Assembly: GCA_030704615.1 (NCBI GenBank)
Contig: CM060732.1
Coordinates: forward strand, 22,072,001 to 22,136,000
Direction: 5' to 3'
DNA from: Takakia lepidozioides
Lineage: Eukaryota > Streptophyta > Takakiopsida > Takakiales > Takakiaceae
DNA: 64,000 nt
The position numbers and the translations under genes were made by a program. Each line of letters begins with the position of its first letter. Within the stretch, counting starts at the first letter, position 1. Below, piece by piece: positions 48,965 to 60,515 of the stretch. The notes below the pieces were generated by a model that worked only from the letters and a program-made list of their open reading frames with translations, was not told where the DNA came from and searched no databases.

Positions 48965-50416
48965 TCATTCGGATAAAGAATATCCACTGCTACAGGACGC
49001 ATTGTTCAGGACGAAGGCAGAACTGTCCACAAAGACGCTAGCCCTGCTCTGCTGAAAACCATGTCTTTCGTGTAGCAGAGAAGGTGGAGATGCCAGCAGA
49101 CTATACTCCTTAGCCGCAGCCTCCGCATAAGCTGGCAAATGAAATTGTGTTGGAGGACTTGGAAAAAAATCCGGGTTGGCAAAGAAGGACAGAAACCGTG
49201 GCATCATAGGACTCCTGCAACCACACAGTAATGAGTAAAATTGGTAAATACTCTGGAAGCCAAACTGCAGCCAAACAAAGGAACACCAAAAGGATCTGTC
49301 ATGGGGTCTATGAGTTGCCACAAAAGAACATGTACTTACTCACATGAAAAATCCGAATCCACATCCAGAGCATCCGGCTCTTGCAGATCCTCCTCCTCAA
49401 CAATCTTCTCAGTCTGGGTCGAATGCGAGGATCCCTCAGAGAGTGGAGCGATGACTAGAGAGTAAAGCTCCTCGTCCCTCTCAAACCCAAAAAGATGTCT
49501 TCCTGCACACTTGCAGGCATGGAACGAAGCCCCTATAGGATGGCGAATGAAAGCACGAAATCATGTCAGAAGCCAAAACAGAGAGGAACATGTGCAACGA
49601 AGAATGGAGAAGAGTTTTGGCATGCACCTGTGCCCATGGAGAGGTCAACCACTTTGCCACCATGCCGGCTGCATGTCTCAATGAAGGTCTGCATGAACGC
49701 GGGCGACTTCTCCCGGGCACCTCTCCATGGAATTCCTCCAGTCTTTTTCAGAGTCTGGGATGCATCCACATAGTTGTGAACAACATCAAATTCGACTGGG
49801 TCGCAATCTGGGTCTATGTGCAGACCTCCTCCCCAAATGTCGAAATGCCCAACATAAGCAGGAGTGTTGGCAGGCCGAATTTGTGACAGGCAAATGGTCT
49901 TGAACACATGGGTCTGCACCAGCAACAATGGAAATATGTCAGCAACTATGGGTATTCAACGACAACACAGACGAATACAAATGAAAGTTACAGGAAATAC
50001 CTTCTGCCCTGGAAACTCCCCCTTCGACAGAGGCAGTGTATTAACACATGTCCATATTTTGTTGATTTGGAACCCAGAGGACTTCATGTAGCTATGAAGA
50101 ATCCGGCGGGATGCCATGTCGTCAGATTGAAATAATAGAAGGCCCCCTGCGTCAGAGAGGAACTTGTTGCAGAAAGAGAATGCCCACTGCCAATACAGAG
50201 GGTTTTGAGCATTCCACTGTGGAGTCACAACAAGGGGAATGATATCAAGCACAGGCTGCCCATCCGGGATGTCAAAGATTACAAGGTCAGCGGCGTAAGG
50301 CTGCTAGACACCGTTCACCCAGCATGGATTCTTCGTCACCTACCAAAAGCAAATGCAAGCGAATGAAATTGGGTAGTTGGTGTACATTTAGGGAACTGGT
50401 AGTACAAAGCACTGGT

Positions 50417-50448
50417 GGATTAAGATGTCGTTGACGACATCTTAATCC
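50417..50448. repeat. Single palindrome in intron 7 of the methyltransferase gene
   Basis: Perfect 32-bp version (GGATTAAGATGTCGT, two central bases, then the inverted arm). Its 26-bp core equals the array palindromes. Confidence 0.95.
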
Positions 50449-51284
50449 AGCAAATCCAAAACCCCACAATGTCATGAAATGGGAATCAAAGTTGAAAGAT
50501 GCATGGGCATTATTAGGGTGAGGAAAGAGCAGAGGTGGTCCCATGCAGGAGATTTGACCCCTGTGAATGTGGACTTCCTGGACTCCATCATACGCAGGAA
50601 GCTGACGTTTGCCATTTTCCGTTGGAACTACAGACCCACTACTCTGGAGACACAAAGTCCGGCTTCGTAAGGTCGTTTCCCTGCCCTGTGGTTAGTCCTT
50701 TCATCAGCTGTCACGGAAATCTGCTGGACCTCTATACGCACAATGCCATGATCTGCCTGTGGGCGATCAAGAACTGCCCCACCAGTCCCTGCAGGCCCTG
50801 ACCCGGAATCAACGGCAGCCGCAGCACCGGCAGACCCACCTGCCTCCGCAGTCTGTTTCCCTTTGTTTTTCTTCTTCCCACCCGCGGGGGTGGCCGTCTT
50901 TGCTGGCTCCTTCTTACTCAGTTGCGCAAGGAACCTAGCCTGCAACTCCTCATCTGTCCGGGGTGCGAAGGCATCTGCATTCTCATTCTGATTCCTCAAG
51001 ACGTTCTCCTCCCACGGAGTGGACTGCCGAGGGCAGTCGAGGTACCACCCGCAGTCGCTGTAATGTGCCCAACCCCAGTCCTTCACAATTCCCGCAGTGA
51101 ACATAGTGGTGTCATTGTCTGGGTTCGCCCATCCACGAATAAAGTCCGGATCATCACTGAGAGCCTTATCTGGAATAAGAACGAAGTGAAAGTACCTGCA
51201 TCCACACCAGTGTTCTTCCTCAGAGCATATATCCCCACAGACCACAAGAACTCACATGTTCACTGCATATTTGCAGACTACACA

Positions 51285-51752
51285 TTAAGATGTCGTTGAC
51301 GACATCTTAAAATCCAGGAACTTGAACAGAAATTGAAGAGATACAGAACAACAGAAAACAGACATGCTCAACTGAACTATTTCCGAGAGCCCAAAGAACA
51401 GCCATTTAAGATGTCGTCAACGCCATCTTAAATCGACCCCTACGCACATGGTATTTTTTTGTTGTCTGAAGAAAAATGACTTGTTGGACTACAAAAGGAT
51501 GTCTTAAGATGTCGTTGACGACATCTTAAATTGCAGGAAGCACAACAAAACAATGAAGACTTGCAGATGAACAAGAAACAGATGTGTGCAACTGTTTAGT
51601 TTTGAAGAGCCCAAAGGGCACCGATTTAACGTGTCGTCAACGCCACCTTAAATCGACCCAGTTCATACATCGAATTCTTTGTGTAGTTTCGAAAAATTGC
51701 TATTTGCACTACAGACAATGCCTGTTTTAAGATGTCGTCAACGACATCTTAA
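51285..51752. repeat. Five palindromes in intron 6, arranged in about 220-bp units
   Basis: Copies start at 51285, 51406, 51504, 51626 and 51727. The blocks 51285-51503 and 51504-51726 are diverged copies of one unit (shared words include GAGCCCAAAG and TTAAATCGACCC). The copies at 51406 and 51626 carry the CGCCA variant in the right arm. Confidence 0.9.
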
Positions 51753-53540
51753 TGTAGTGCCATCAACATAAAAGGTAGTACCTGTACAGAACTTGTTTCA
51801 TTGCCTGCTCCCCGTTATACTGATGGTCAAAGTCCTGCGAGCGCAGTATTCCCCCTTCCTTCTCGAACTCACGGAAAAATGCATACTTCCACAGCTCTCT
51901 TCTCCATTTCCGAACGTATGACTGGAACTTGATGCTCGGAGTGGTCATTGTGATCTTGTAGTCCAGCAATGATTTCTCAAAAGTATCAATTGCCTGCTTC
52001 TCCATCCGCCACATTTTGAGTTAATCAACCTAAGAAACCATGTACTCATTGCTGGAACAGTCACAATGTTTTTATAGTCTCACCTGGCTCCAGAAGGTCG
52101 CTTTGTGCAACCAAGTGTCGAATGCGCGGTCGCTGACAGGTGTCACCACCCCAGTCTCAAGGTCCTTCATTGGTTTTGGGAAATTGTTTGTATCACGGAT
52201 GATCGGATCCGAGTTCCAGATTTCCAGCCACCTCACTTTCTGAGCAGGGTCAACCATGGAAATTGAAAGGCGGTGGAGCTTTTCTTGTGTCATCTCTGGC
52301 TTAGTGGGCTTGTTCCAGTGGATTTGAACCTGCTCCAGAAACCCCTTTCCCAATCCGGGGTCAGCGATTTGAATGTGTTTGTCGAACGCGCTCTTGAGGT
52401 TCTTCCTGCACGTATCCATGTCCGCCTTCATTTTTGCCTCCACCCCGTTTGCCGTTCTCTCATCCTCATCTGTAGTGGCGTAATACTCCAGCTTGGCTCG
52501 TTCTCCCGCTTCTGCTATTTCTTGCTGTGACACACCCATGTAACCCTCGTGAACAACAAAACCAAAGCAAAAACATGACATATCCATAATTCAAGAAGAA
52601 TGGCAGTCCGCACATAAACTCACCGCGTACAAGTAGTCGAGAAACACCTCCCTTGTCAGGTTGTACCAAGTCTCATTCTTTCTTGATCGTTTGGCACTTC
52701 TTCAGTGTGTCCGGGGACAAGACACTCGCAAACGTTTCCAATGGCATCACTCCTATGCTTTGCATACGAAAACAAGGAATGGACTATGTTAGTGGTGACA
52801 TGGGATGTCTCCGTCCCCCTGCAATGCGAATAGGTCAGTTGACAAAGATTAAAGATTGACAGAACAATGAAATTGGAGACAAGAAGTGGGCAAGACTCTT
52901 ACTTGTTGATATCGTGCATTGCAGTTAGAAGCTACGTGAACTTCCCCTCCGGATCGAGGACCATTGACTTAACCCGATAGTGCCACTCTTTGTTCTCCGC
53001 ATACATCTTGCTGATGTACTCCATCCAGGCCACCAAACGGTGGTTGCCATCCCAGACAAAGAACATTTTGTTCATGTACTGGACGTGTGCTGGGTTCTGT
53101 GAAAGCTCAATCTCAAACTCCGTATTCACTTCTTTCCAAAGCGGGTCCCAACTGTCCATTACATCGAGGTCCACCAATTTCTCAGATCCCTGGAGATCAG
53201 TCAGTGACACGTAAAACACAGCTGAACCCTTCAAGTACCCATGGATAAAATCCCCCTATAGCTTCTTGATGTCGTGGTGAAGGGCATGCCGAACTGCTGG
53301 CATAGAAATCATCCGGCACAGAGGAATGAAAAGAGTGTCGTCTTTCACTTCCATGGAGTTGATGACTTTCCTCGAGTTCACCTTGGTGGTGTACATAAGA
53401 GAGTGCACCTTGGCTTCATAGTTGGCGTCCACAACAACATCCCTGTCTTCAAGAACAACTGTTGCAGGCTGGCTTCCCCCGGCTTTCTTTCTCTTTTTCT
53501 GCAAAATGCAATGTGTTAGGACACACAAATCATGGCACGA

Positions 53541-54855
53541 TTAAGATGTCGTCAACGACAGCTTAATTTGCTGTTTTTCCAGGGTGATTTCCCAATGTTT
53601 GAGGGTCAATGCAGTGGTAGATTAAGGTGTCATTGATGACATCTTAATCTGTTGTAGGTCTAGAGTGTTGCAGAGGCAGATTAAGGTGTCGTTGGTGTCG
53701 TCAACGACACCTTAATCTGATGAAGTTTCAGAGTGATTTTCTCATTTTTTGGGTTCAATTCATTGGAGATTAAGATGTCGTCAACGACATCTTAATCTGC
53801 TACAGTTGTAGGGTGGTTTTCTCATGTTTTGAACTGAATGCAGGAGCAGATTAAGATGTCGTCAACGCCACCTTAATCTGCTGTAGTTGTAGGGTGTTTT
53901 TTGGATGTTTTATGTTGAATTCATTGGCAGATTAAGATGTCGTCAACGACAGCTTAATCAGCTGTTTTTCAAGGGTGATTTCTCCATGTTTGAGGTTCAA
54001 TGCAGTGGCAGATTAAGGTGTCGTTGACGACATCTTAATCTACTATAGTTCTAGAGTGTTCTAGAGTGATTTTCTGATGTGATGGGTTCACATCATTGGA
54101 GATTAAGATGTCGTCAACGACATCTTAATGTGCTACAGTTGTAGGGTGTTTTTCTCATATTTTGGACTGAATGCAGAAGCAAATTAAGATGTCGTCAACG
54201 CCACCTTAATCTGCTGTAGTTGTAGGATGTTTTTTGGATGTTCTAAGTTCAATTCATTGGCAGATTAAGATGTCGTCAATGACAGTTTAATCGACTGTTT
54301 TCCTACAGTGAATTCCCCATGTTTGAGGTTGACTACAGTGGCAGATTAAGCTGTCGTTGACAACAGCTTAATCTGCTATAGTTGTAGACTGTTTCTCCCA
54401 TGTTTGTTTTGATTGCAGAGGCAGATTAAGGTGTCGTTGACGACACCTTAATCTGCTGTAGTACTAGACTGTTTTCCCCATGTTTTGGGTTCAATTCATT
54501 GGTAGATTAAGATGTCGTCAACGACACCTTAATGCTATAGTTCTAGGGTGTTTTGCCCATATTTTTGTTCAATGGGGAGGCAGATTAAGATGTCGTCAAC
54601 GACATCTCAATCTGCTGTTTTTCAAGGTGATTTCCCCATTTTCGAAGTTGAATGCAGTGGCAGATTAAGCTGTCATCAACGAAAGCTTAATCTGTTGTAG
54701 TTCTTGGGTGTTTTCTCCCTGTTTTTGGTTGAACGCAGTGGTAGATTAAGGTGTTGTCAACGACACCTTAATCTTCCTTCACTTTAACCTTCCTAAGTAA
54801 ACCATTGCCCGCAAAGGTGACCTTTTAGGTAGCGTTATCGACACCTCAATCTAAC
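53541..54855. repeat. Array of about 17 palindromes, 81-bp period, in intron 2
   Basis: Each unit holds a 26-bp inverted repeat of the form TTAAGNTGTCGT-(CA or TG)-arm followed by about 55 bases of similar, T-rich spacer (for example GTTGTAGGGTGTTTTT). Starts are near 53541, 53622, 53681, 53768, 53849, 53931, 54012, 54102, 54183, 54265, 54344, 54425, 54506, 54584, 54663, 54744 and a degenerate 54827. Variant arms recur every four units (about 334 bases), showing block duplication. Confidence 0.95.
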
Positions 54856-55207
54856 TCCTTTGTGTTGCAAAGACCATGGATTCGAATGTATGAACTAACC
54901 TTCCCTAGCTTCGTTCCTCCGCTGGAAGACCCGCCCCCCCCTGCACGCCTTCTGCCTTGCACCTGGCTCTTCTCCTTCACGGATTGCGGAGTCACTTGTG
55001 TGTTTTTCTGCTGCTCCTCAGTGCCTGTGGCCTGTCGTGGACACTGCATTATTTGCACCTCCTCCTCCTGAGCGACATGACCCTGCTCTGGCATGGTCTG
55101 CTCTTGAATTGCAGGATCCACAGATGAGATCGGACGCTGACTCTCCCAAGCCTTCTTCCGCTTTCTCTGCCAAAAAGCATAATGAAGGTAAGCATTGCAA
55201 GCTCAGA

Positions 55208-55347
55208 TTAAGGTGTCGTCAACGCCATCTTAATCATTTACATATTGCAGGCTGTTGCACTCATACAACGACAGCATTGGGCTCGCTAGAACGAAGAGCT
55301 CTGCCTCTCGGAGGTGGCAGATTAAGCTGTCGTCAACGATAGCTTAA
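55208..55347. repeat. Two palindromes in intron 1
   Basis: Copies lie at 55208-55233 and 55322-55347, with a degenerate third near 55412. Confidence 0.85.
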
Positions 55348-56228
55348 TCACCTTATTCTGGACTTGTTCAAAACCCTTGTGAAAGCAATGGTGGACATGA
55401 TGCGATGCCGTTTTAAGCTATCGTCAAAGTCATCTTCAAACAATCTCAAATGTATGTTTCTTACTGCTCTTCTTATCGCTATGAGTCAGGGAACAAGGTC
55501 ATGTAAAGCCAATGTGCTGCTGAACTCACCTGGATCAAACTCTGTCCACCGCTGGAAGTGTCTTCCTCTACCAGCCCGACGCTGCTTTCCACTTGAGCCT
55601 TCTCCTTCAACGGGCGAAAAGACAGCTGCATGGAGGAGGGCCGCCCCCTTGTCGGCAGGCCCCTCTGCGGACTTTGCTGTGTTGCCTCCTCCTCCGCAGG
55701 AGCACCGCTCTCCCTTTCGACTTCCTCCTCCTGTATCGGTTGCAATAGAGGCAGCTCCAACAGATCCTCGAGCTGCTTGTCCAGAATGGGCTCCTTCCCT
55801 GCCAGACTCTCCATCCCTTCGCCCACAGAACCCTCCCCCTCATGATCACTCCCTCCCTCTGACAAATTCAAAGCCCTCCTAGCTTTCTTCATCCTCTCTC
55901 TCGCTCTCAACCTCTTCCTAGCAGACGTGAAGTACAAAGACTGCCTTCTCGCTCTCTTCTTTCCAGAAACGCTCTCGTTCTTGGGATGCTCCAGTGTGGC
56001 GAGTCTGAAATGATGAACGCCAGAATGTAACCTCCGAAGACATCCCTCGGGAAAATGACAAAAGTCGATGGCGGTTAGGTTTTCATCCCTCCCTCTCAAG
56101 GAATGACTAATCATCCAAAAACGTAACGACTCATAATTGGGGTTTTCATTTTTCGGCGGGATGCTTGCGGGCTGTCTCGCAGAGAACTCGACACTTGTTG
56201 CCCTTGCAAGACACTTAAATATAGGCAT

Positions 56229-56861
56229 GCCACGTATCCATGTTAGACATAAGGGGTTCGACCCACACCGCAGTCACTGAGGATGTGGCATCTGCAAAGT
56301 CGGCCGCAATTCTTGCCTGTCAGAATCATGTGTCCGGCGGTCTGTGATCTTACATTAATGGGATAAAATTCACCAGTATCTGTCAGAGTCAAAGCCGGCT
56401 ACTAAACAGCATGCAAAGAAATAATTTGCCTCAGCACCTTCAGTCGGTGGATCCACTGAGACATTGTCAGGAAGTGGTTCGACGAATTTGGCCTTCCTGG
56501 TGTACTCTTGTCACCTACTTTCCACTGCCCACACTCCCGTGCTTGTTCATGCAATGTCTCTCAACTCCGACGTCGCTGTTTTCTACTCCAACGCGCAAGC
56601 GGAGTACCTGAGTGTCGTAGCCGACGTGAATGGGCTCGCCGTAGTTCAAGAAGACTTGCTTTGCGTGAAGAGGCAGGGACTGTACATGTAGTGAGAGAGG
56701 TGTATGACAAAGTGGGTAAGGTCGAGGGCACATGCGTTCAGAAACCACATTTGTCTGGCGGTCGGCGAGAGTGGAGAATTCCACCAGCAAGGTATCACGT
56801 TCATGGGGACTAAAGACGTCTGTCGGGAGGTTCCACAGTCACGCCCGGAACAACAGCTTCG
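56229..56861. promoter_or_regulatory. Divergent promoter interval and possible 5' exons of the transposase gene
   Basis: The methyltransferase ATG (56228, minus) and the first supported transposase exon (from about 56862, plus) face away from each other across this interval, so their promoters must lie here. A plus-strand frame at 56464-56691 (with VVADVNGLAVVQEDLLCVKR) may be an upstream transposase exon but shows no domain. No TATA box was chosen. Confidence 0.4.
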
Positions 56862-59800
56862 GTGGCTCAGGTGCCCAAAACTCTGCCCATCAAAAGAGAG
56901 GAAACAACCTCCACCACATTTGTTGATATCTCCAATAGCTCAGAAGGGGACGTGTCGGAGCTCCCACCTCCTCCGAATCAACATCTGCGGGGGGACCCCG
57001 ATGTGCAAGAAATTGCAAGTGTCATTCCGAAGTTGCAGTCCTTGAGGGGGTTGCCAGGATGCAAGAGTGATGTGAGAGGCATTGACTGGGATACACAGCG
57101 AATCGTTAGAGCAAAATACCTACCCAATGAATTTAATGGTGATATCATTTTTGAGCTGCCACCAGCGACATCCTCTGGGGGATTGGCAGGACGAATGGCG
57201 GGTATGGACAAGAAGCACGATGGACATCCATGGTGTCGGACGAAAACTTCCAATATATGCAATCCGCATGGCTTGAAGTTCCGTAGATCGATTTGCCTTG
57301 GACACCTTCGTTGTCCAAATGCTTCTTGCCAACACTTCCAAATGGACGGTTCGGCAAACGAGACGGAATGGGAAGGTGTCAGCGACAACCCTTTCAAAGT
57401 AGGTTGTGCTTCTGCAAGCAGTAGTACTCTCGTTTGCAAGTTCTGTAAATTGGTCCCACAGTGCATCGCAGATTGCAATGCACGTATGTACTACGTGCTT
57501 CACAATTGCAGTTATCTCACAAGGGCATGTATCCATTTCGGCATTCATGCAAATCCGGTGTCCCGAGGACAGTGCAGAGAGAAAATTCATACAGTCCGTT
57601 CACTGCTTCAACACAAAATTCATAGTGCTCCTGGTGCATCGCCATCAGCCATTGCTCTGGCAGCAAGCAAAGGATTCCTACAAAAGTATTTGTTTGGGGA
57701 ATCGCAGGAGTCCACCACTAAATTTGACATTGCCTCCCTTGACGATGTTCTGGACCATTTCTCAACATTGAGTTCTCCGAATGTGCGAAATCAAATCAAC
57801 GTCCTAAGGGGGGGTGCTGCCAACACAGGCTTTATGGATAACATCCTAGAGTTAAAGCGTATAAGCCGATATGACTTCATTCAGGACAATGTTTTCCTGG
57901 GGCAAGGTGCCAGGAAAGTGTACTTATTCAAGATGTCCACAGTTGGTGAGGGATCGGGAGTTAGTCTCGTGCGAAGAATGCAGCCTGGTGGTGATCTTCA
58001 GAAATCCTGGGTTATGTTTGATCACGTGAAACGTGTGAAGGAATGGACGACCATGGCCTGTCATGTATACGATCCTGCAAACCAGAGAGTGATGACTGTT
58101 GTTGTTTGTGACATGCAGTCGGAGGACACAGAGTCACAAATTCTTATGTGGAAGTCCCTCATTAACGTCGTGACAGCTCATGGTGTCCCAGATCCAAACT
58201 TCACTGGGTTCATGGTTGACAGCGCTCAAGCGAATTGGAATGCTGTCCGTACAGTTTTTGGTTCAGGCGACCCCAAAGTACCAATGGAAGGCCGGGAACG
58301 CACTTGCCTCTTTCATTGGAGCCAGTCCCTACAACGCCACACAAAGAGTTCCATAAAACTGGAGTTGCGGGAGGAGCATATGAGACTATGCCGTCTGTAT
58401 AAAGATGCCACCTCCGAACAGGAAGCCAACTCTATGTTCCAGACTATTCGAGCATGGTGATACTCATCTGAGGCAGCCAGTCTGGATGGAATCAAAGAAC
58501 TGGAAGACTGGTTGGGGTTCTGGCACTTCAGATATAGACAGTGGGGTGCCTTCATGACAACTGTAAGTTAGTAGCGAATTAGCATGATTTTGCTTTATTC
58601 CTTCTCGTCGGGAGATATATCATGGAACGAACATGCCATCCAATCCAGTTCTTATGCTACTGTACATAATCATGCTTGTGTTGAATTGCAGAATATGTCA
58701 CTGGAGGACATTGCCGATATGCCCTCCTGCAATCTAGCGGAGACTGTGCATAGTCAGTGGATGGCACAATCCGGCAAAAACGGGAGGAACCTCTACGCTG
58801 CGACTGCAGATGACATGGTCCGGGCTGTTTCGCAACAAACAAGGTACCGAGACTTCCTGAGGAGACGGGGAGCTGGCAAAGGTCCAGACAGGGAAGAGTT
58901 GCTACTCAGGGCTGCAAATAGAGCGAAGCATCCCGCTAAAATGGCGCGTGCTGTGAATGAGTTCACAAATGGAACACCTTTGCAGTCCAGGCTCCCATCA
59001 GCATGACAAGGATAATTCCTCGTGTGCCTGTGCGGCCTCCGACATTCGAATCTGGCAGTCCCTTTGTCGGTGCCTGTCCTTTTGTTGTATACAATGCTTC
59101 ATATCCCTCTGCTCCAATGCGGGGAGAGGGAGAGATGACGCTGGCGGTGGAAGAGTCCGATTGTGTGGATGCAATATGGCACATTGAACGGACAGCCCAA
59201 GGATCAAAAGTTGGGTGTTCTGCTGTTAGGGCATTGTCCTTTGTGAAGTACACCAGCAAGATTTCTAGGGGCTGAGGCGGGACTCCTGCCCCGTCTTTCA
59301 CTGGTTTATTCAAACATTACGGTGCGCGAGAGTCCAGGCCTCACGTTTTGCCCTGATGACATTCAGCGTTGTGTGATGAGGACTTGTCGGGATTCAGTCC
59401 TCAGCAAGCCTCAAATTCCAGCCGTGTGGCCAGTGAAGTTGGGAACATGTCTGTCGAAGCAAGAAATTGAGATGCTGGAGGATGCCGGGTTTCGTCTTCC
59501 AAGAGGCCCAGTAGTCATAACACCAGTTTCATGTCGGGGTTCGCAATCCGCATTCCCCCCACGTCCACCACATGGGAACGACTGGCCTACGAAACGAAAT
59601 GGAAAACCGGTCCGTTGTGTTGAGGCAGGTCCCGAAAACGATTGCAAAATTGAGTCAGCAAGAAACCTGCAGTGTCGAGTGACCCAAGTTGTCAATGTCC
59701 CCCGTCCAGGCTATGGGCGGGTGTACAATATGGTGACATCGGGTTTTGTTGTTCACTACAGGACTTATGAGGTAACTGTTGGCAATTTTCCAAATTGCAC

Positions 59801-59996
59801 ATGCCTGGACTTCCAGAATACTTTATCAAGCTCTATTGGAAAGAAACCCAAATTTGTCCCGTGCAAATACCTATACTACATCTACATTCACATGATGTTT
59901 TGTGATCCTCACCGAGACATGTGCATTCACCAGTGTACAATGGGTCCCACTGACGTTCATACACTTCTGCAGCGTGATTGGATTACTGAAATGTGA
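56862..59996 (+). pseudogene. Mutator-like (MULE) transposase with SWIM-type zinc motif, damaged
   Basis: Exon 56862-58562 ends at a GTAAGT donor, and exon 58692-59996 begins after a TTGCAG acceptor in matching phase. The catalytic domain contains VVVCDMQSED (probable first aspartate), FTGFMVDSAQANWNAVRTVF (second aspartate) and TCLFHW, the CxxH signature between the second acidic residue and the glutamate in Mutator transposases. The C-terminus has NCTCLDFQN then VPCKYLYYIYIH, a SWIM-like CxCxnC with an altered last position. Lesions: TGA at 58458-58460 (after TIRAW), and frame changes near 58974 and 59258. An upstream in-frame TAA at 56811-56813 and no ATG near 56862 suggest the region starts inside the gene. 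The enzyme would bind the terminal repeats and cut and paste the element; this copy cannot. Confidence 0.82.
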
Positions 59997-60127
59997 GGTG
60001 TTCAGAAGGAGTTGGATTCTTTGACAATGACTCCACTTTGTTCAATGTAATGTTTTTAACATGTTCTATTTCTGTTTTGGCTGAATATGTTTCGGTTTGT
60101 TTGTTTTGGGGTTGGTGGTTTTTCCAA

Positions 60128-60482
60128 TTAAAATGTCGTTGATGACACCTTAATCCACCCATCTGCACACGCACTGCCTTCGTACCTTTGTTGGATTCAT
60201 ATTTTTTGGGTTATTTGGGTTTTTGGATGAATTGAAATGTCGCAAAAGGTGGTGGGAAATAAGATGTCGTTGACGACACCTTAATTCCTCCAACCTGCAC
60301 ATGCACCGCCGTGAAAGTTTTGTTCAGGTGGTCGGAATTAAGATGTCGTTGACGACATCTTAATCCCCCCGACCTGCACACGCACCGCCTTCAAAATTCT
60401 GTTGAGGTTGTTGGAATTAAGATGTCGTTGACGACACCTTAATCCCCCCTGCACACGCACCGCCTTCAACGCTTTTCTGGAT

Positions 60483-60515
<33 letters not shown>

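Larger units (their letters stand above)
48965..56228 (-). pseudogene. ParB/Srx-like plus beta-order DNA methyltransferase gene, about 11 exons, with nonsense lesions
   Basis: Exons (minus): 56228-55530, 55166-54900, 53498-52903, 52757-52624, 52545-52084, 52029-51782, 51195 to about 50.5 kb, 50339-50001, 49913-49628, 49532-49340 and 49214-48965. Phases agree across GT-AG introns; only the end of exon 7 is unresolved. Exons 1-2 encode a charged low-complexity N-terminus. Exon 3 has MFFVWDGNHRLVAW near residue 472, a ParB/Srx-like DGxHR motif followed by a strand-like HYRVKSMVLDP. Exon 8 has ADLVIFDIPDG then FLSDAGGLLLFQSDD and GFQINKIW, the layout of motif IV and after. Exons 9-10 have EKSPAFMQTFIETC, VVDLSMGTG and GRHLFGFERDEELYS, i.e. 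the SAM-binding motifs placed after motif IV (beta class). In-frame stops lie at 53258-53256, 52934-52932, 52023-52021, 50630-50628 and 50306-50304, plus a one-base insertion in exon 4. Likely activity of an intact relative: N6-adenine or N4-cytosine methylation of DNA in the nucleus. Confidence 0.75.

Noticed and set aside
54480-54668. Small proteins containing an LRCRQRHLN-like repeat
   Set aside because: These are translations of the palindrome itself in several frames, not conserved coding sequence.
53541-54855. CRISPR array (short palindromic repeats with regular spacing)
   Set aside because: The spacers are themselves similar repeats rather than unique sequences, the unit lies in an intron of a eukaryotic gene, and there are no cas genes.
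48965-56228. Alternative genetic code with TAA/TAG read as glutamine
   Set aside because: The long LINE-A frames and the CNGC and CLU exons contain no internal TAA or TAG, and CLU ends in TAG. A TGA and frameshifts also occur in the neighbouring transposase, so decay explains the stops better.
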